Counted from the stretch's first letter, positions 47,050 to 58,831 are shown. The stretch is 64,000 nucleotides of DNA from Oscarella lobularis (GCF_947507565.1 NC_089175.1:6127733-6191732); one strand, 5' to 3'. Notes: generated by a model from the letters alone, not told the origin. Numbers and translations are program-made.

Positions 47050-50000
47050 TTAGTTTACATCGTCCGGATTACATTTGAATGTTTCTTTTATCACTGTACC
47101 ATAGTCTTCCTCCTTCAGAGCAAGTATGAGCATCCTTCTTGTAGCCTTTTGGTGATGCTTTCGTGCCCATGCATCAAGCATTGCCTGAGCCCGATCTCGA
47201 TCGTCTCTCTTCCCTTCAAAGCCATCCAATTCATCGTCTTCAAACGTTGGGTCCGGTCCAAGAACCTCTCCAACGTGCCTCCAGTTGAGTCTTATTTTTT
47301 TGGCCACTGCACGTCGTTCTTCTTTAGATGTAACCCGATTAAGATCCAACCCTAGCGCCGAATGTAGAATAGCCCTGTTAAAATAACAAAACTTACCGTC
47401 AGCCTGATCACCTTCTGACAAAGATATCATCCTTGTAGGAAAACAGGCCCGTCAACATATTAGGATCAACATGAATATTTCAAATCTGACCTTGGAGCTG
47501 CTCCAAACCACAGCTTCATGCAATCGAGCTCATCCTTATTCAGCTGAATCAGACTGCTTCTGTCGGTCCGCAGGGTCCACATTGTCGTTTCCATGGAAAA
47601 GCTTTCTTCCTCTTTTTCCATTGGAGCAAAGCTTTTCAACGGAGAAAAACCATCTGGGATTTTCTTCACTTGGCAATAGAACTCCGCCTGCAATCCCGCC
47701 ATGCCTCGTTGTTTTGCGTCATTCACGTTTTTGATAAGCCACTCGCGCAATTGGCTGCAACGCGAGGGAAGACTGGCCATCTGCTCTTCCGTCAGTCGCT
47801 TTTGTTCAACACCAGGAAAAAGTGTGAGACTGACGCAATTTCTGGAGCCTTGGTAGAGAAATTCTGCGTTCACGCCCTGCGACAATGGAAAAATCAGCCT
47901 ATTTCTCTTCAGCGGCACGTCAACGGACGATAGACGATAATCTCGAATAAGACGAGTAGCCAAACGAAAGAAGAGCGCTTCCGGGAAGAACAAGACGTCC
48001 TTAGCATAGACAATAAGTGGAAATGAAAATGACGTTTTCTGAATGAACGCTTGGCTGTATTTTGTTTCCTGCATGAAATCGTCCTGTAGAAAGCAAGGAG
48101 CGTAGTAGCCTTTGTCTTCTGATCCTTCTTTCTTTTCTATGAGAACGTCAAAGTGACAAAGTATGCCTTTTGCGAATGCGTAGTCCCGCTCTTTCACTTC
48201 AGCTTGGCTCAACAAACAGTTTACCAATTTACGAGAAAGAAAGCCAGAATCAACGGCTACATCCCAGTCGTCCTCAAGTCTGACTGGGAGATCTGATTTT
48301 GAATGTGCTGAACCAACAAATGAAGCCAAGAGTTTGAACAGCCAATCAGAATCGTGAAAGACGATTTTCTGAAGCCGAGGAACGTCTGGAAAATAGTAAA
48401 CTGCACCCACATGAGTTAGATGCAGCAGGGCCTCTTCCAATTCTCTGTCATCGGAAATGTAACATTCCGCTGCGACTTGTTTTACTACCTCGAGCGTCGA
48501 CACAGAGCGTCCTATGATTTTCGCAAGTTTCCCCATTACGACTTCAAATTTCAGCCAGCGTGCTGGTTGCTCAGCCTGTTTCTTCCAGTAGTCATCCGTC
48601 ATTGCGTCAACTCGACTTCTCATTTCCTTGGCAGTGGCATCTTCCCTATCTGTGCCAGACGTTCTGTTCTCGACGAGAAAAAATTTCAGTCCCGATGAAG
48701 GTCGAACGAAATGACATTGACAGGCTTGCCTTCGAAATAAATCTCTGAGATAATCATTGTTTTCTCTAATGAAATCATCGACGGACGTTTCGCCTTTTGT
48801 GCATCGAGCTGCGGCTTCTTCGGCTTCCCAGCGGTGAGTTGCAACGCGAAAAATCGCCGGATATTCTACTCCTTCCGCCTCTCCAAGATATGCACCACCC
48901 TGCTGCTCTGCTGCAGGATGAGCAATGTGCACGGAAGAAGCCCAATGCTTGAGGAAATCGCCGTTTGTCTCCATTCGACAAAGCTTCTGTCCAATTGCAT
49001 GAATACTCTCGCCTTCTAATTTTCGGTAAGTGGACTTTGCTTTATCGGTGAGAAGCTTTGCACCATTGAAAACAAGCATATAGACGGAAAGAGCGCCGGG
49101 AGGCATCAGAGCCACATGAGACGCAAGAAAAGGTTCTTGCCCCCCGAGATCGAGGATCGTCATCAAAGTCACCTTGTTCCCATCACTGAATAGAGCGTCA
49201 TCAACTATTATAGCTTCTATTTCGTCAAGGTGCTTTTCGGTAAGCTTATCTTCTTCGCCGTGGCTAGAGCCTGAAAACATAGATAAAATAGAGAGAAAAG
49301 AGGATTTAATTAAGGTAGGCTAAAGCGCGCTAGACTTCACTGCTACAAACCTTCCGTGAATTGAGTAGAACCACCAGATGACGGCAGACTGTCAAGAACT
49401 CGCGACTCTCTCTCTCTAACACCACAAGCAACCAACTACATTCCAATTAATTATCTAAGCAATAATACCGTTCAGTGCCTGCTTCAACCGTACGAGCATT
49501 TCCAAAAGTTGTGTTTAGCTTCTCTTTGTACTCTTCACAATCCAATAGCTTCCACTTCCCAGTATCAGCACCGGCATGGGATTTCATCATGGTGATAGCC
49601 TTGCTGAGGTCTAGACCACAGGTGCTGGGCTGTTCTTCAAACTTCTGGCCAAATAGAAGTCGAACAAGACAGGGCCGGCGGAGCGTTTTTGAAGTTGGCC
49701 CGGCACTTTTCGCGCGCGAAGCGCGCGAAAAATTTTTTGACCACGCCCATTCAAGACAAGGTTTTTAATTAACTCACTCAGAATTTAAATTGTCCGAAAA
49801 ATCTTAGCCTACTTTCATTATCCGTAACAAATTCGTTTGCTACTTCTAAAAGATTTAGTTTGTCTAGTTCTTCTTTGTATGAGCTCAGCGTCATTAACTG
49901 ATTTAGTCGCTCCTGCCCCGTTGAATTCCGAATATAGGATTTAATTTTTCTCATAGTAGAGAAGGATCTCTCGCTTGTAGCATTTGTGGCAGGTAGAACA

Positions 50001-50406
50001 AAAAGTAAAGAAGATACAGTGCCGATTTGGCATAAAACGTTCTTCTAGTTTGGCGAAAGATTGCGTAGATATGTCAATAGATCGTTAATCATAACTTCAT
50101 CAGGGGATTTGCCCTCAACTGCAAAGTTACATTGTAGTATTTCTAGCTGTGCTGAAAGCTCTTCTTTGTGAAGATCGGCCTGTACATACATGTACACTAA
50201 TCCGCTACACGTGATATAGCTACGGCCAGACTGCCTAACGTCAATATAATTTTTTTGGCTTTACAAAATGTTGGTCCGGCAGCTGCCGGACCTGCCGGAC
50301 CCGTCGCGCCGGCCCTGCAAGACATGTTTTTCCCACTCCGTCTTGCCCGATCACATTAAGACGAACTCGAGCAACTTTCACCACGCCCTTCTTCAGATGA
50401 GAAGCC
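47050..50406 (-). pseudogene. Roc-COR-Death domain protein (ROCO family), P-loop exon split by a transposon
   Basis: Visible exons from the 5' side: P-loop exon from 50406, a small exon near 49340-49420, the large exon from about 49273 to 47490, and the C-terminal exon 47050-47430. The P loop reads RLNVIGQDGVGKTCL; the switch II region ILDLGGQEPFLASH is the Roc GTPase signature; the COR domain includes LQKIVFHDSDWLFKLLASFV. The C terminus is a Death domain (IRLNWRHVGEVLGPDPTFED, MLDAWARKHHQKATRRMLIL). A hAT-like element (49670-50317) sits inside the P-loop exon right after CL. Without it the exon reads on in frame (LLFGQKFEEQPSTCGLDL). The other exons are open, so the break looks recent. Upstream exons (LRR or other) were not identified. 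Confidence 0.8.
49670..50317 (-). mobile_element. hAT-like DNA transposon, deleted copy
   Basis: The ends are inverted repeats (CAGGGCCGGCG and CGCCGGCCCTG), flanked by CAAGA at 49665-49669 and 50318-50322. On the minus strand the inside encodes the conserved C-terminal dimerisation part of hAT transposases: LPATNATSERSFSTMRKIKS, then YIRNSTGQERLNQLMTL. Only about 80 codons of the transposase are seen, so the copy is non-autonomous. A 5-6 base target duplication is shorter than the usual 8 for hAT, so the first bases may have changed or the family is a divergent branch. Confidence 0.8.
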
Positions 50407-50423
50407 CTAATTGTAATTTTAGG

Positions 50424-50900
50424 TAGGCAATCTCTACAAGAATTCGTCTTACCGTCTATTTGTGTGTTCCAACGTGAAACAAGACACAAATTAATTTGAG
50501 TAGGCAATCTCTATATAGAATTTGTCTTACAGGCTATTCGTGTGTTCCAACGTGAAACAAGACACAAATTAATTTGAGTAGGCAATCTCTATATAGAATT
50601 CGTCTTACTCGCTATTCGTGTGTTCCAACGTGAAACAAGACACAAATTAATTTGAGTAGGCAATCTCTATATAGATTTCGTCTTACTCGCTATTCGTGTG
50701 TTCCAACGTGAAACAAGACACAAATAAATTTGAGTAGGCAATCTCTATATAGAATTCGTCTTACAGGCTATTCGTTTGTTCCAACGTGAAACAAGACACA
50801 AATTAATTTGAGTAGGCAATCTCTATATAGAATTCGTCTTACCGTCTATTCGTGTGTTCCAACGTGAAACAAGACACAAATTAATTTGAGTAGGCAATCT
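50424..50900. repeat. 78-bp minisatellite, six units
   Basis: TAGGCAATCT recurs at 50424, 50501, 50579, 50657, 50735, 50813 and 50891, a period of 77-78 bases. Each unit holds CTCTATATAGAATTCGTCTTA and CCAACGTGAAACAAGACAC, with few changes. The array abuts the acceptor of the ROCO P-loop exon. The copies are too long and uniform, without separate spacers, to be a CRISPR array. Confidence 0.93.
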
Positions 50901-52288
50901 TCATGTGCAGCAGGGGCCAGCGCTACCTTGGTTTGTCCCTTTGAAGAGTAAGTCACGAATCTCAGCAAGCAACTTTACAATCAGTCTTACCCATCCATAT
51001 TTGAAATTAGCGCAACTTTATTAGGAAAACTGCAAGTTTAATTAGCTCTGTAAGTATTTTATCACAGAAATGATTGAGTACATGTAATTCTAATGATCGG
51101 CGGCAGAATACAATAATGCCTGTGCGTAATTTGCTTCCAACTACACGTAAGAAAAGAACCGAGGTCCCAAATTTTTCCGGAAGCTAACATGCAGTCCTCC
51201 ATGCCAAATTAGAACTTCAACGTTGGGTGCAAAGAGCTAGTTTCTTACGTCAACAAAGATGGCGCCACCAGTCCCAATAGACGTGCGAAATTGGAATTAC
51301 TACTTAGTACAGCACTGTAACGCGTGTGATATCGCTTGCCATATAGGATCAGACGCCAGTGAGATCAGGTACGTGACAGCAAAGTTTATTGGTACATGTA
51401 TTGTACAGTAATAGAATTGAATAGTAACTAAGAGCCTACCGTATGTGATATTTCACAAATTAGCGCCCTCAGTATTTATTCGTGTCGCCGTCTTCCAGCT
51501 CAAGAGAATTGAACCCCACCTAAGGAGAACGTAAACAACCGCGGACGCGCATGCTCGACCTTTGTCAGCCGCGGAGTACAACTACAAGCACGGATGCTAC
51601 TAGTAATAAGAGAGCCTACCGTACTCTGTGTGTCCGCCCTGTCCGAAGTCATATTTTTCAAGAAGATACCGTGAGTGTCGTGTAGTTTGTCTGATCGTTG
51701 TAGAGCCGATAACTCCTCGATTTGGTTTACTGCACACACTGCGTGTACGTTCTCTTTTCACGCTTAGAACAGGCCTACAATGCATTTCGCGGCCGATTGC
51801 TCGCTTCTACATCTCGTATGACGCATTTGCCAAGCGACGCGCGCGTAATGCGTCACAGCTGACGTACACACCCACTGTCGTCGTTTCGCACATTTAAACC
51901 GAATCGCGACGAAGTGTTGTTTGGAGCGTTGTCAGAATAACATTTACAGTTGATTTGCGTTGTTCTCTATTTGAAACAATTTAAAAATGACGTTACCAAG
52001 CTGCAGTACCCTCGCGAGTGATGAATACTCCCACCTGTCCGGACATTCACTCTCATAGGAGACTTTTATTTAGTGACTTTTATTATTTTGAGTCATAAGC
52101 TTCTCCACGCCCCTTACCTGCATGTTTATTTATGAGTCACACGTAGGTGAAGGTTGGCTGCCTGAGCATATATTTTAAAACTCCGGGTGAGTGCATATTT
52201 TATTACTTGACTTGGGCACATTTAGTTGGGCCAGAAGCACTCCTACTACGCGTTAGACGAATAGGCAAAAAGAATAGGTAACCGACAC
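50901..52288. other. Intergenic, possible upstream ROCO exon near 50930-50990
   Basis: A minus-strand open stretch near 50930-50990 reads VKLLAEIRDLLFKGTNQ before a GTAGCG donor and could be the exon before the ROCO P loop. I see no gene in the remaining 1.3 kb. Confidence 0.3.
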
Positions 52289-55044
52289 TCAGTTTTTTAC
52301 TACTTTGAAATCTATGCACGAATCTCTCAAGAGAGCTGTCACTGATAATGAATCGCCTTTGACCACTTGAAGATCTTCTGGTAGAAGAAGGGCTGCTTGG
52401 CGGAAATGAGAATTCTAAAAAAGACGTACGCAGTAGTTAATATTCTTCACGAGATCCCTTACCGAAAATTCAGGCCCAGTGTTGATTATGTACTTGTCTG
52501 CAAGACAAATTTCATACCAGAAAGCAATAGCTGTAATACTCTCTGACTGCATTGCAGTCACAATCTTTTCCTCTTTGTAATGATCCCAGTGTGGTGACTG
52601 TACAGAAGGAAACTTGACAAAGAAGTTTCTTAAATCTTTCAAGGCACACATACACACCTTATAGTCGAACAAAAAATCTACACTGATAAATGGAATTGGC
52701 TTTGTGACGACTGCGTGTGGCAGCGTCGTCAAATCTAAATCGATTTGCAAGGTAACCTGCGCATAAAGAATCGTGACTTTTCCTACAGTGATCTATATAA
52801 CTAACTGTTGTACCTGATATTCGTTCACGAAACGGGCTATGTCGAAGCCTAGAGTTGGGATAGAGCCCAAGACTTGACTGTTGGCTCGAAGAGCAGGCGA
52901 TGCAAGGCACGTTCCGAAGATCGTCAATTTCTGAGGTAAAACGCGGGGACAGGAACCCGTAGCCTTCACTAAGGAATGACTGGGAATACAAATATAATTA
53001 AATCTATTTGATTTGATTTTCAGTGTATAGTATACATAGTGGATGAAATTTTCTCGAGTAATCCTTCTCGAAGAGTTCCGCGTTTGCCGACGGGATCAAA
53101 CAGAACGATGCACTTGGAATCTTTCTTGATACTTTGCAAGACGTCGGCTAGACACTGGACGTCGACTTCTTCAGAGAAGCTGCGAAGAAGTGACGAAAGC
53201 CGACTATCGAGACGACACAGGTGACATTCAGCGCCGTCTACGGATAAAAGAATCAGTGCTCGAGCAAAAACGAGTCTCTCTTTCTTTACTCTTTCTAATC
53301 GCTTGAAGACAGGCATATGGAAAGGACCGAGAAAGGTCGAGTATGACTTCCTTGCTACATACAGCAAAGACTTCATCATTGATTGGATTCATAGACCCTC
53401 GAGACTTACGCTCCCTTTGCTGGAGACATCAGCGAGATTAACGCAGTCTTCAATTTTTCCTGATAATTGGAATCGTTCAGACTCGCCAGCACATCTCTTG
53501 GTATGAAGATGACTTGATTGGTCTCATTCTGTTTCTCTTTCTGTTTAGGCACTACAGTAACTTCAATTCTCGTCTCGGTACAAGAACTGCGCACGTCCAC
53601 CCAGTCTCCATCGAGAACATCGACCGTTTGAGCGCACGGCACGGGATACACCGCCTGTTCCCAGCAGCTTTCACTTTCCGTGTCAGTTGATAGTTCGTCG
53701 ACGTCGTCCAGATGCAAAACGAACCACGTGACAACGGCATCGAGTTGGCCTGAACGGACAATTTGAACCGGTACGGTCACCGGATCAGGTAACGGAACCT
53801 GGAAGAGGAGATTATGGGGAATTTTTCAGGCCACGTCTCTATGCTACCTCCGGATTAGAGAAATCGACGCGGAAAAGTCTCACAGGAGCCGTCAATTCCC
53901 TGAATCCGCCTCTCAGTGTATTAAGCTTTTCGGACGTGTAAGGCTCTCGCTGCATTCGCCCAGTTTCACTCACTTCCTCATAGTCACTACCAATCAAAGT
54001 AACGCCATCAACGTCCAGCTCACAGCATAACCTAAACAATCGTCCAAAGATTTCACATATGTGAATTAGGCTTTTTTTGTTCCTACCGACTTTGCTTGCG
54101 TATCGCTTCGCACTCGACTAGGCAAGCATAAACGGTGGCACCGGCGGGAATCACGCGTCCGTTGGGAGCAAGCAAGCATTTCCAGGCGTGTCTCAGTGTA
54201 GGAACGATTCCCTCTCCGAGCAAGCCTGCATCGACGATCTCCGTCACAACCAGCGACATCCTAATGAGAGAGAGTATGTACGTGTACGTTTTTAATTCCC
54301 TGTCAACGGAGTCTACTTTTCGGTGAGCCGAATATCATTCGACGAGGAATGCACAAGATCGATTCGATCGTTCATTCCATTGGCGAGAAATACTTTTTTG
54401 GCTATATCGCACATAGTCTTGGACAGATCACAGGCGACGACACGCCGAGCTCCAGCTCTGCAGGCAGTCATACTATACGAAAACCACACGAACTACTCTG
54501 ACGTAATCATACGGGGATTAGTACTACTCAACCTCAGTATCCCAGTTCCGCATCCTATATCTAAGACGTCGGTGCAATCGTACTCGTTCACGGCCCGTTC
54601 GATTGCTCGACGATAGGCCCCGTTTCGTCGAATGTCGTTCAGCATGCGATAGTGCCATCGTTCGACGAGAAAATTCGTCACGCCTTCGAGACTGTCTCGC
54701 GCTCGCAAGAACGTCGAATCGATCGCGAGCGCGTGCCTATAGTGAGCCAGCGCTTCGCGATGAAAGCCCCACGAGTGGAGGCGAGTGCCCATGTCGTCGC
54801 TCAGGCGAGCGCTGTTGGGTATTGCCGTCGCGGCGCGCTGAAATGCGTCGCAGACGTCGCGAGGCGAGTCGCATCCGTCGGCTAACGCCTTGTAGACGCG
54901 ATAGATGCTCGTTTCCACCGAAGGGAGAAGATTCGGGTGCGCTGCTACCGCCGCACATAGCAAGGCGAAACTTTCGCGAAGGTTTCCTGTCTCGAAGAGA
55001 GCCCTAGCTTGTCGGAGAACGCCGATTGAGTCGTTCTCGCTCAT
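52289..55044 (-). CDS. PRMT9: Protein arginine methyltransferase 9
   Basis: PRMT9 symmetrically dimethylates arginine, with the splicing factor SF3B2 as its known substrate. Exon 1 (54533-55044) encodes the N-terminal TPR-like helices and the AdoMet motif [12 protein letters not shown], completed across the intron by [20 protein letters not shown]. The double-E loop region reads [20 protein letters not shown], with [16 protein letters not shown] after it. Later come [15 protein letters not shown] and [10 protein letters not shown], as in vertebrate PRMT9, and a second, degenerate methyltransferase module that ends [17 protein letters not shown] and [20 protein letters not shown] with the stop at 52289. 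The start at 55044 ([20 protein letters not shown]) is 175 bases from the divergent gene at 55220. Confidence 0.95.
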
Positions 55045-55219
55045 TTAGAGGTTGTCACGCATGCGTAGGGAGCTTTGTGTTGATCATGAAAACACCCAAT
55101 TTTTCAAAATCATTTTTAGTGGAATTGTAACGAAACTTCTGACGTCACGATATCGCGATTCGTTCTCCCCCGCGTAGAGTTGTCGCGCATGCGTAAGTCC
55201 CTTGGCTTGCCACTCGAGA

Positions 55220-56718
55220 ATGTTTGTCCTCCTGAAACGGTTCATAGCTTGGATGCAACGGCTGCCTGCAGTGTTCAAAGGTAAAAGATAGAACGTGGGG
55301 TTTCAGCAGGGTCTGGACGTAAAGCTTTCAGTTTTCGTCACGTCTCAGGCCGTTAGGCCACATTTCCTTACTAGCACTCGCACGTCTCCTAATTGCATGA
55401 CTCGAGCCACTGTCTTAGCTTCGCTGTTTTAGAACTGTCGAGATCCTTTGAAAACCTCCTGAAGCCAAATCCGAGTCATCCAGATGACGTCATTAAACTT
55501 CCTGATCAGCGTCTTGCGTCATCAGTGTCAGAAGGAACAGTGAATTGTTTCGAACTTCTGTCGCAATCTCTCTCGACAATAGCTTCTTATCACGCGCTTC
55601 TAATTGCTTTCGTAATTCTCGTGGAAAACGTTATAGTGACGACGTTTCACATGAACATAAACTCGATGAAGTTGTTTGCTGGAGGCAATTGGACTCTCAG
55701 CCTTTCAGGAGTTTTTACCATTATTATGGCAATTATAGGAATGACGTGTCTGGCTTTTGAATGGGACAATCGGTCTATAAAGCGATTCTATTTCACAAGA
55801 GAGCAAGCGGAATGCCTGAGAACTTATCTCAGAATGGAAAGAGGCAAAATGATATCATCTCCTCTTGAGGATTTTAAGAGATTTCTAAACGAACAGCAGA
55901 AACATCTCATAGTGGGAGCCTGCTGTCATTCCGCCTTCGTTGCTCTGCTACTCTCTGGCGTCGGCTATTTCAGCGTAGACGCATCTAGTGACGGCGTCAA
56001 TGTGAAATTTATTTTTTTTCTTAGGTGCATCTTAGCAGCTTCCGCAACTTTTATTGCAATTTTACCATCTCAAATTCTAATGGCATTCTACGCTTATAAG
56101 GTTAGTTTACTCGATCATCTTACTCTTCTCAAAGACTATGGTCTGGCTCGCACGTGGGAGGTCACACCTGACGAGACAAGGTGGAACAGTATTACAAGAT
56201 TACCTCATACCCTGTACGACGAGATACACCATGGCTCTCGCTCAGTCTTCATTGCTGGCCTTCTGTGGAGTATGCTTGTTGTGTTGCTTGACATGTATAT
56301 GGGAAGCGTTTACTGCAATCCTTCTGAAAACGTTGCTGCCTGGACTTTTCTTTTCCTATTCACTGTCAGCGAGCTAAATGCTGGCTGTCCCAGTCACAAA
56401 ATGAAGTCCAGTGTAATTCTTGTGGAATCAGGTATAGTGTTGCTACTGGCTTACGTTCGCATGTTCTCACCACATGAAAATACGAGAGCAAATAAGCTGG
56501 AGTGCTTTAGTTTGATGGAATTCAAATTTGGCTTGTATCGATTCTATCAGATTTTAGGTGTTTATGTGACCTTATATTGGAGAACGTGGCTTGGTCATTA
56601 CAACATGATGTCAATTGAAAGAGGAGAGAGCAACATTCGTTTAGGCATATGTGGTGTTGCATTGCTTTTATTGATAGCATACATTGTTTACCCTTGTGTG
56701 TGGATTTTACTGCAATAG
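55220..56718 (+). CDS. Multi-pass membrane protein, paralogue of the TIR-like one downstream
   Basis: Exon 1 (55220-55280, MFVLLKRFIAWMQRLPAVFK) joins in phase 1 to a single long exon (55433-56718), 448 residues. About eight hydrophobic helices are visible, e.g. HALLIAFVILVENVIVTTF, LSGVFTIIMAIIGMTCLAF, RCILAASATFIAILPSQILM, VFIAGLLWSMLVVLLDMYMG and GICGVALLLLIAYIVYPCVW. The stretch FTVSELNAGCPSHKMKSSVI lines up with FSELCLCCTTRKWKSIGI of the next gene, so the two are tandem relatives. This one lacks the N-terminal TIR-like part. No known family recognised; a gustatory-receptor-like or other multi-pass fold is possible but not shown. Confidence 0.8.
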
Positions 56719-56821
56719 GACTAAGCATCTACACTAATGTATGCGTATCACGTGGTCGCATGTAGCGCAGAGTTCAGGGGTGCGGCCACTTTCAAGTTTC
56801 AACATCTCGTGTCGTTGTGCA

Positions 56822-58831
56822 ATGTCGACGCCGAATAGCACCGGGTCCAAAGTCTTGCAGAACTTCTACGGTAAAGCAAATCGCTGATCAGTAGCCTCCA
56901 AGTCCGTGGGCTAGTGTACGCGCACCAAGTGAACGCGTAGCTGTTACGCTAGCATAGTAGAACGCTATCAAAGTGACGTCATTCTCTACGTAGCCTGAGA
57001 TCGAGGTAGCGCTGCGGTAGTGATGATCCTGTACTAAGGCATAAGTGAAGCCAAGCGCTCGGGAAATCACGTGGCCTTGAGAAAAACAGCTCCGAGTTGT
57101 ACTAATAAATTCGCTTTTTCTGTTCCGGTAGGAAAAGCCAACGCTTTTGTGCTTTACGAAGAAGAGAACGAAGACGCGAAGCGGTGCGTAAAATGCGACA
57201 TTTTACCCGTGGTAGAGAAATGCAATTGGGAAGCGCGTGACGCTTTCTGTCCCGGCGAATCAGCGGAAGCGAATCTAGCATACCTAAAGCAACACGGCTT
57301 TCTTTTTGTTGTCGTGATATGCTCCGCGTTTGCTGCAAACGACCTTCTGTGGATGCGCTTTCAGCAGATCCGACACATAAAAAATGTCCGTCTCATTCCA
57401 ATTGTCTTGAAAACCGATGTCCCCGACTCAATCCGGCACGTGTCCTCTATACGTCTCTCCGGAGAGAAAGACGACGATTCTGACGAATTGAAGAGGCTGG
57501 AAATGGGACTCAGAGCGCAGCCGCCCGCACTTACGTCTCGTCGTCGACGACGACGACGACGTAGACGGAGGCAACAAGGAGACAACGCGCAATACAAACT
57601 CGAACTATTTCGACTGCAGCTCAAATTTTCCACAGCAATCACCAACTCCTTGCCTTTGTACTACGGGCTGTTTCTAATGCAGTTCTTGGCTTTGTTCGCT
57701 TCCCTGGTTTTCGATCTCGTCTTGAATGACGAGAAGAAGATAAAGAACATATTCTATACTGTATCAAGGTGTGTCTTGCTGCTGCTTCAAACAGTTGTTG
57801 GCTGTATAGTACCAACGAAACTTCGCCAGTGCTCCAAAAATATCAACGAAAACGTAGAAATCTATACTGAAAATCTTACCGAGGAAGATCTCAAGTCAGT
57901 CGAAACATTTATGAGAGAGCAGGAAGTAACGACTTTGCAACCATGTGACCACGCAAAGGCTTCATCGAAATATTACGATTGCCTCTTCAAACAGCTCAAT
58001 ATGTATCTCATTTCCTCCGATAAATTCTGTGTTTACGGTCCGCTTATTCACTATTTGCTGTTGCTGCTTCAGCTGTGCATTTTGGGGTATTTTGAATGGG
58101 ACGGAGCGCTGCCGCTGTTCTCTGGCTACTTTTCGTACATGCGTCACGTGTATTGGTTTGTATCTCTCACCAAAGCGATATCCTTCTTCTTTCTTCTATT
58201 CTGCTCTCATCTCTGGGCGAGTCTTTGCTTTCATTCGTCGGCCAAAGTGGCCATTGACATTAACAATGCTCTTCGAGCTAGAGAAACTACCGTTTACAGT
58301 GATGTTCCAAGCGGTACCGGTAAATTGGCCGTTGTAGCGTGCAATTTAGATGGCTCGCTACAAAACGTGTTTAGAAACTATAAGTACATTCTCGGTGTTT
58401 TTGCGGCCATTCAACTAGCTCTGATTGTCAGTCTCCTTGCATGTGGGAACGAGACATCTGAGTTTGACTCGCGTCAGGAAGTGACATGCATTATTTTTCT
58501 TATTATGCTCGGATTTTCCGAACTCTGTCTTTGTTGCACCACAAGGAAGTGGAAAAGTATTGGAATACTGGTGGATGTTGCCTTGGTTGTCTTTGCTGGC
58601 ATACTGCGATATAACGAAAGAGGGCAGCTTGTCTTTCGTCGTATATTTGACTTTCTAGAATTTGGTCTTTTGAGACTGCTCTTTTTCAGCATTCTTATTT
58701 GCCAAATAGTTAGAAATGTACATCTGAAGAAAGGACCAATACGCCAGGAGAATCTGAAAGAAATCGGATGTATAGTTGGTCTGATGCTACTTCTTTCTCC
58801 CGAAGTCTTTTATATGCGTTTATTCTTTTAA
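56822..58831 (+). CDS. TIR-like domain fused to a multi-pass membrane domain
   Basis: Exon 1 (56822-56870, MSTPNSTGSKVLQNFYG) joins in phase 1 to exon 2 (57132-58831), 582 residues. Residues 18-130 look like a TIR domain: NAFVLYEEENEDAK at box 1, WEARDAFCPGESAEANL at the RDxxPG box 2, GFLFVVVICSAFAANDLLWM, and RLIPIVLKTD. The catalytic Glu found in NADase-type TIRs is not evident after DLLW, so an adaptor role is more likely. A run of 11 Arg (about residue 155) leads into eight hydrophobic helices (LPLYYGLFLMQFLALFASLV, GPLIHYLLLLLQLCILGYF, ILGVFAAIQLALIVSLLAC, SIGILVDVALVVFAGILRY). The membrane part resembles the gene upstream. I know no described family with this order of parts. Confidence 0.75.

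Noticed and set aside
47379-47400. 22-base intron-like GTAAG...ACAG stretch in the Death-domain exon
   Set aside because: Removing it brings an early stop, while reading through keeps the Death domain open.
50424-50900. CRISPR-like regular repeats
   Set aside because: The 78-bp units follow one another without unique spacers, in an animal genome; it is a minisatellite.
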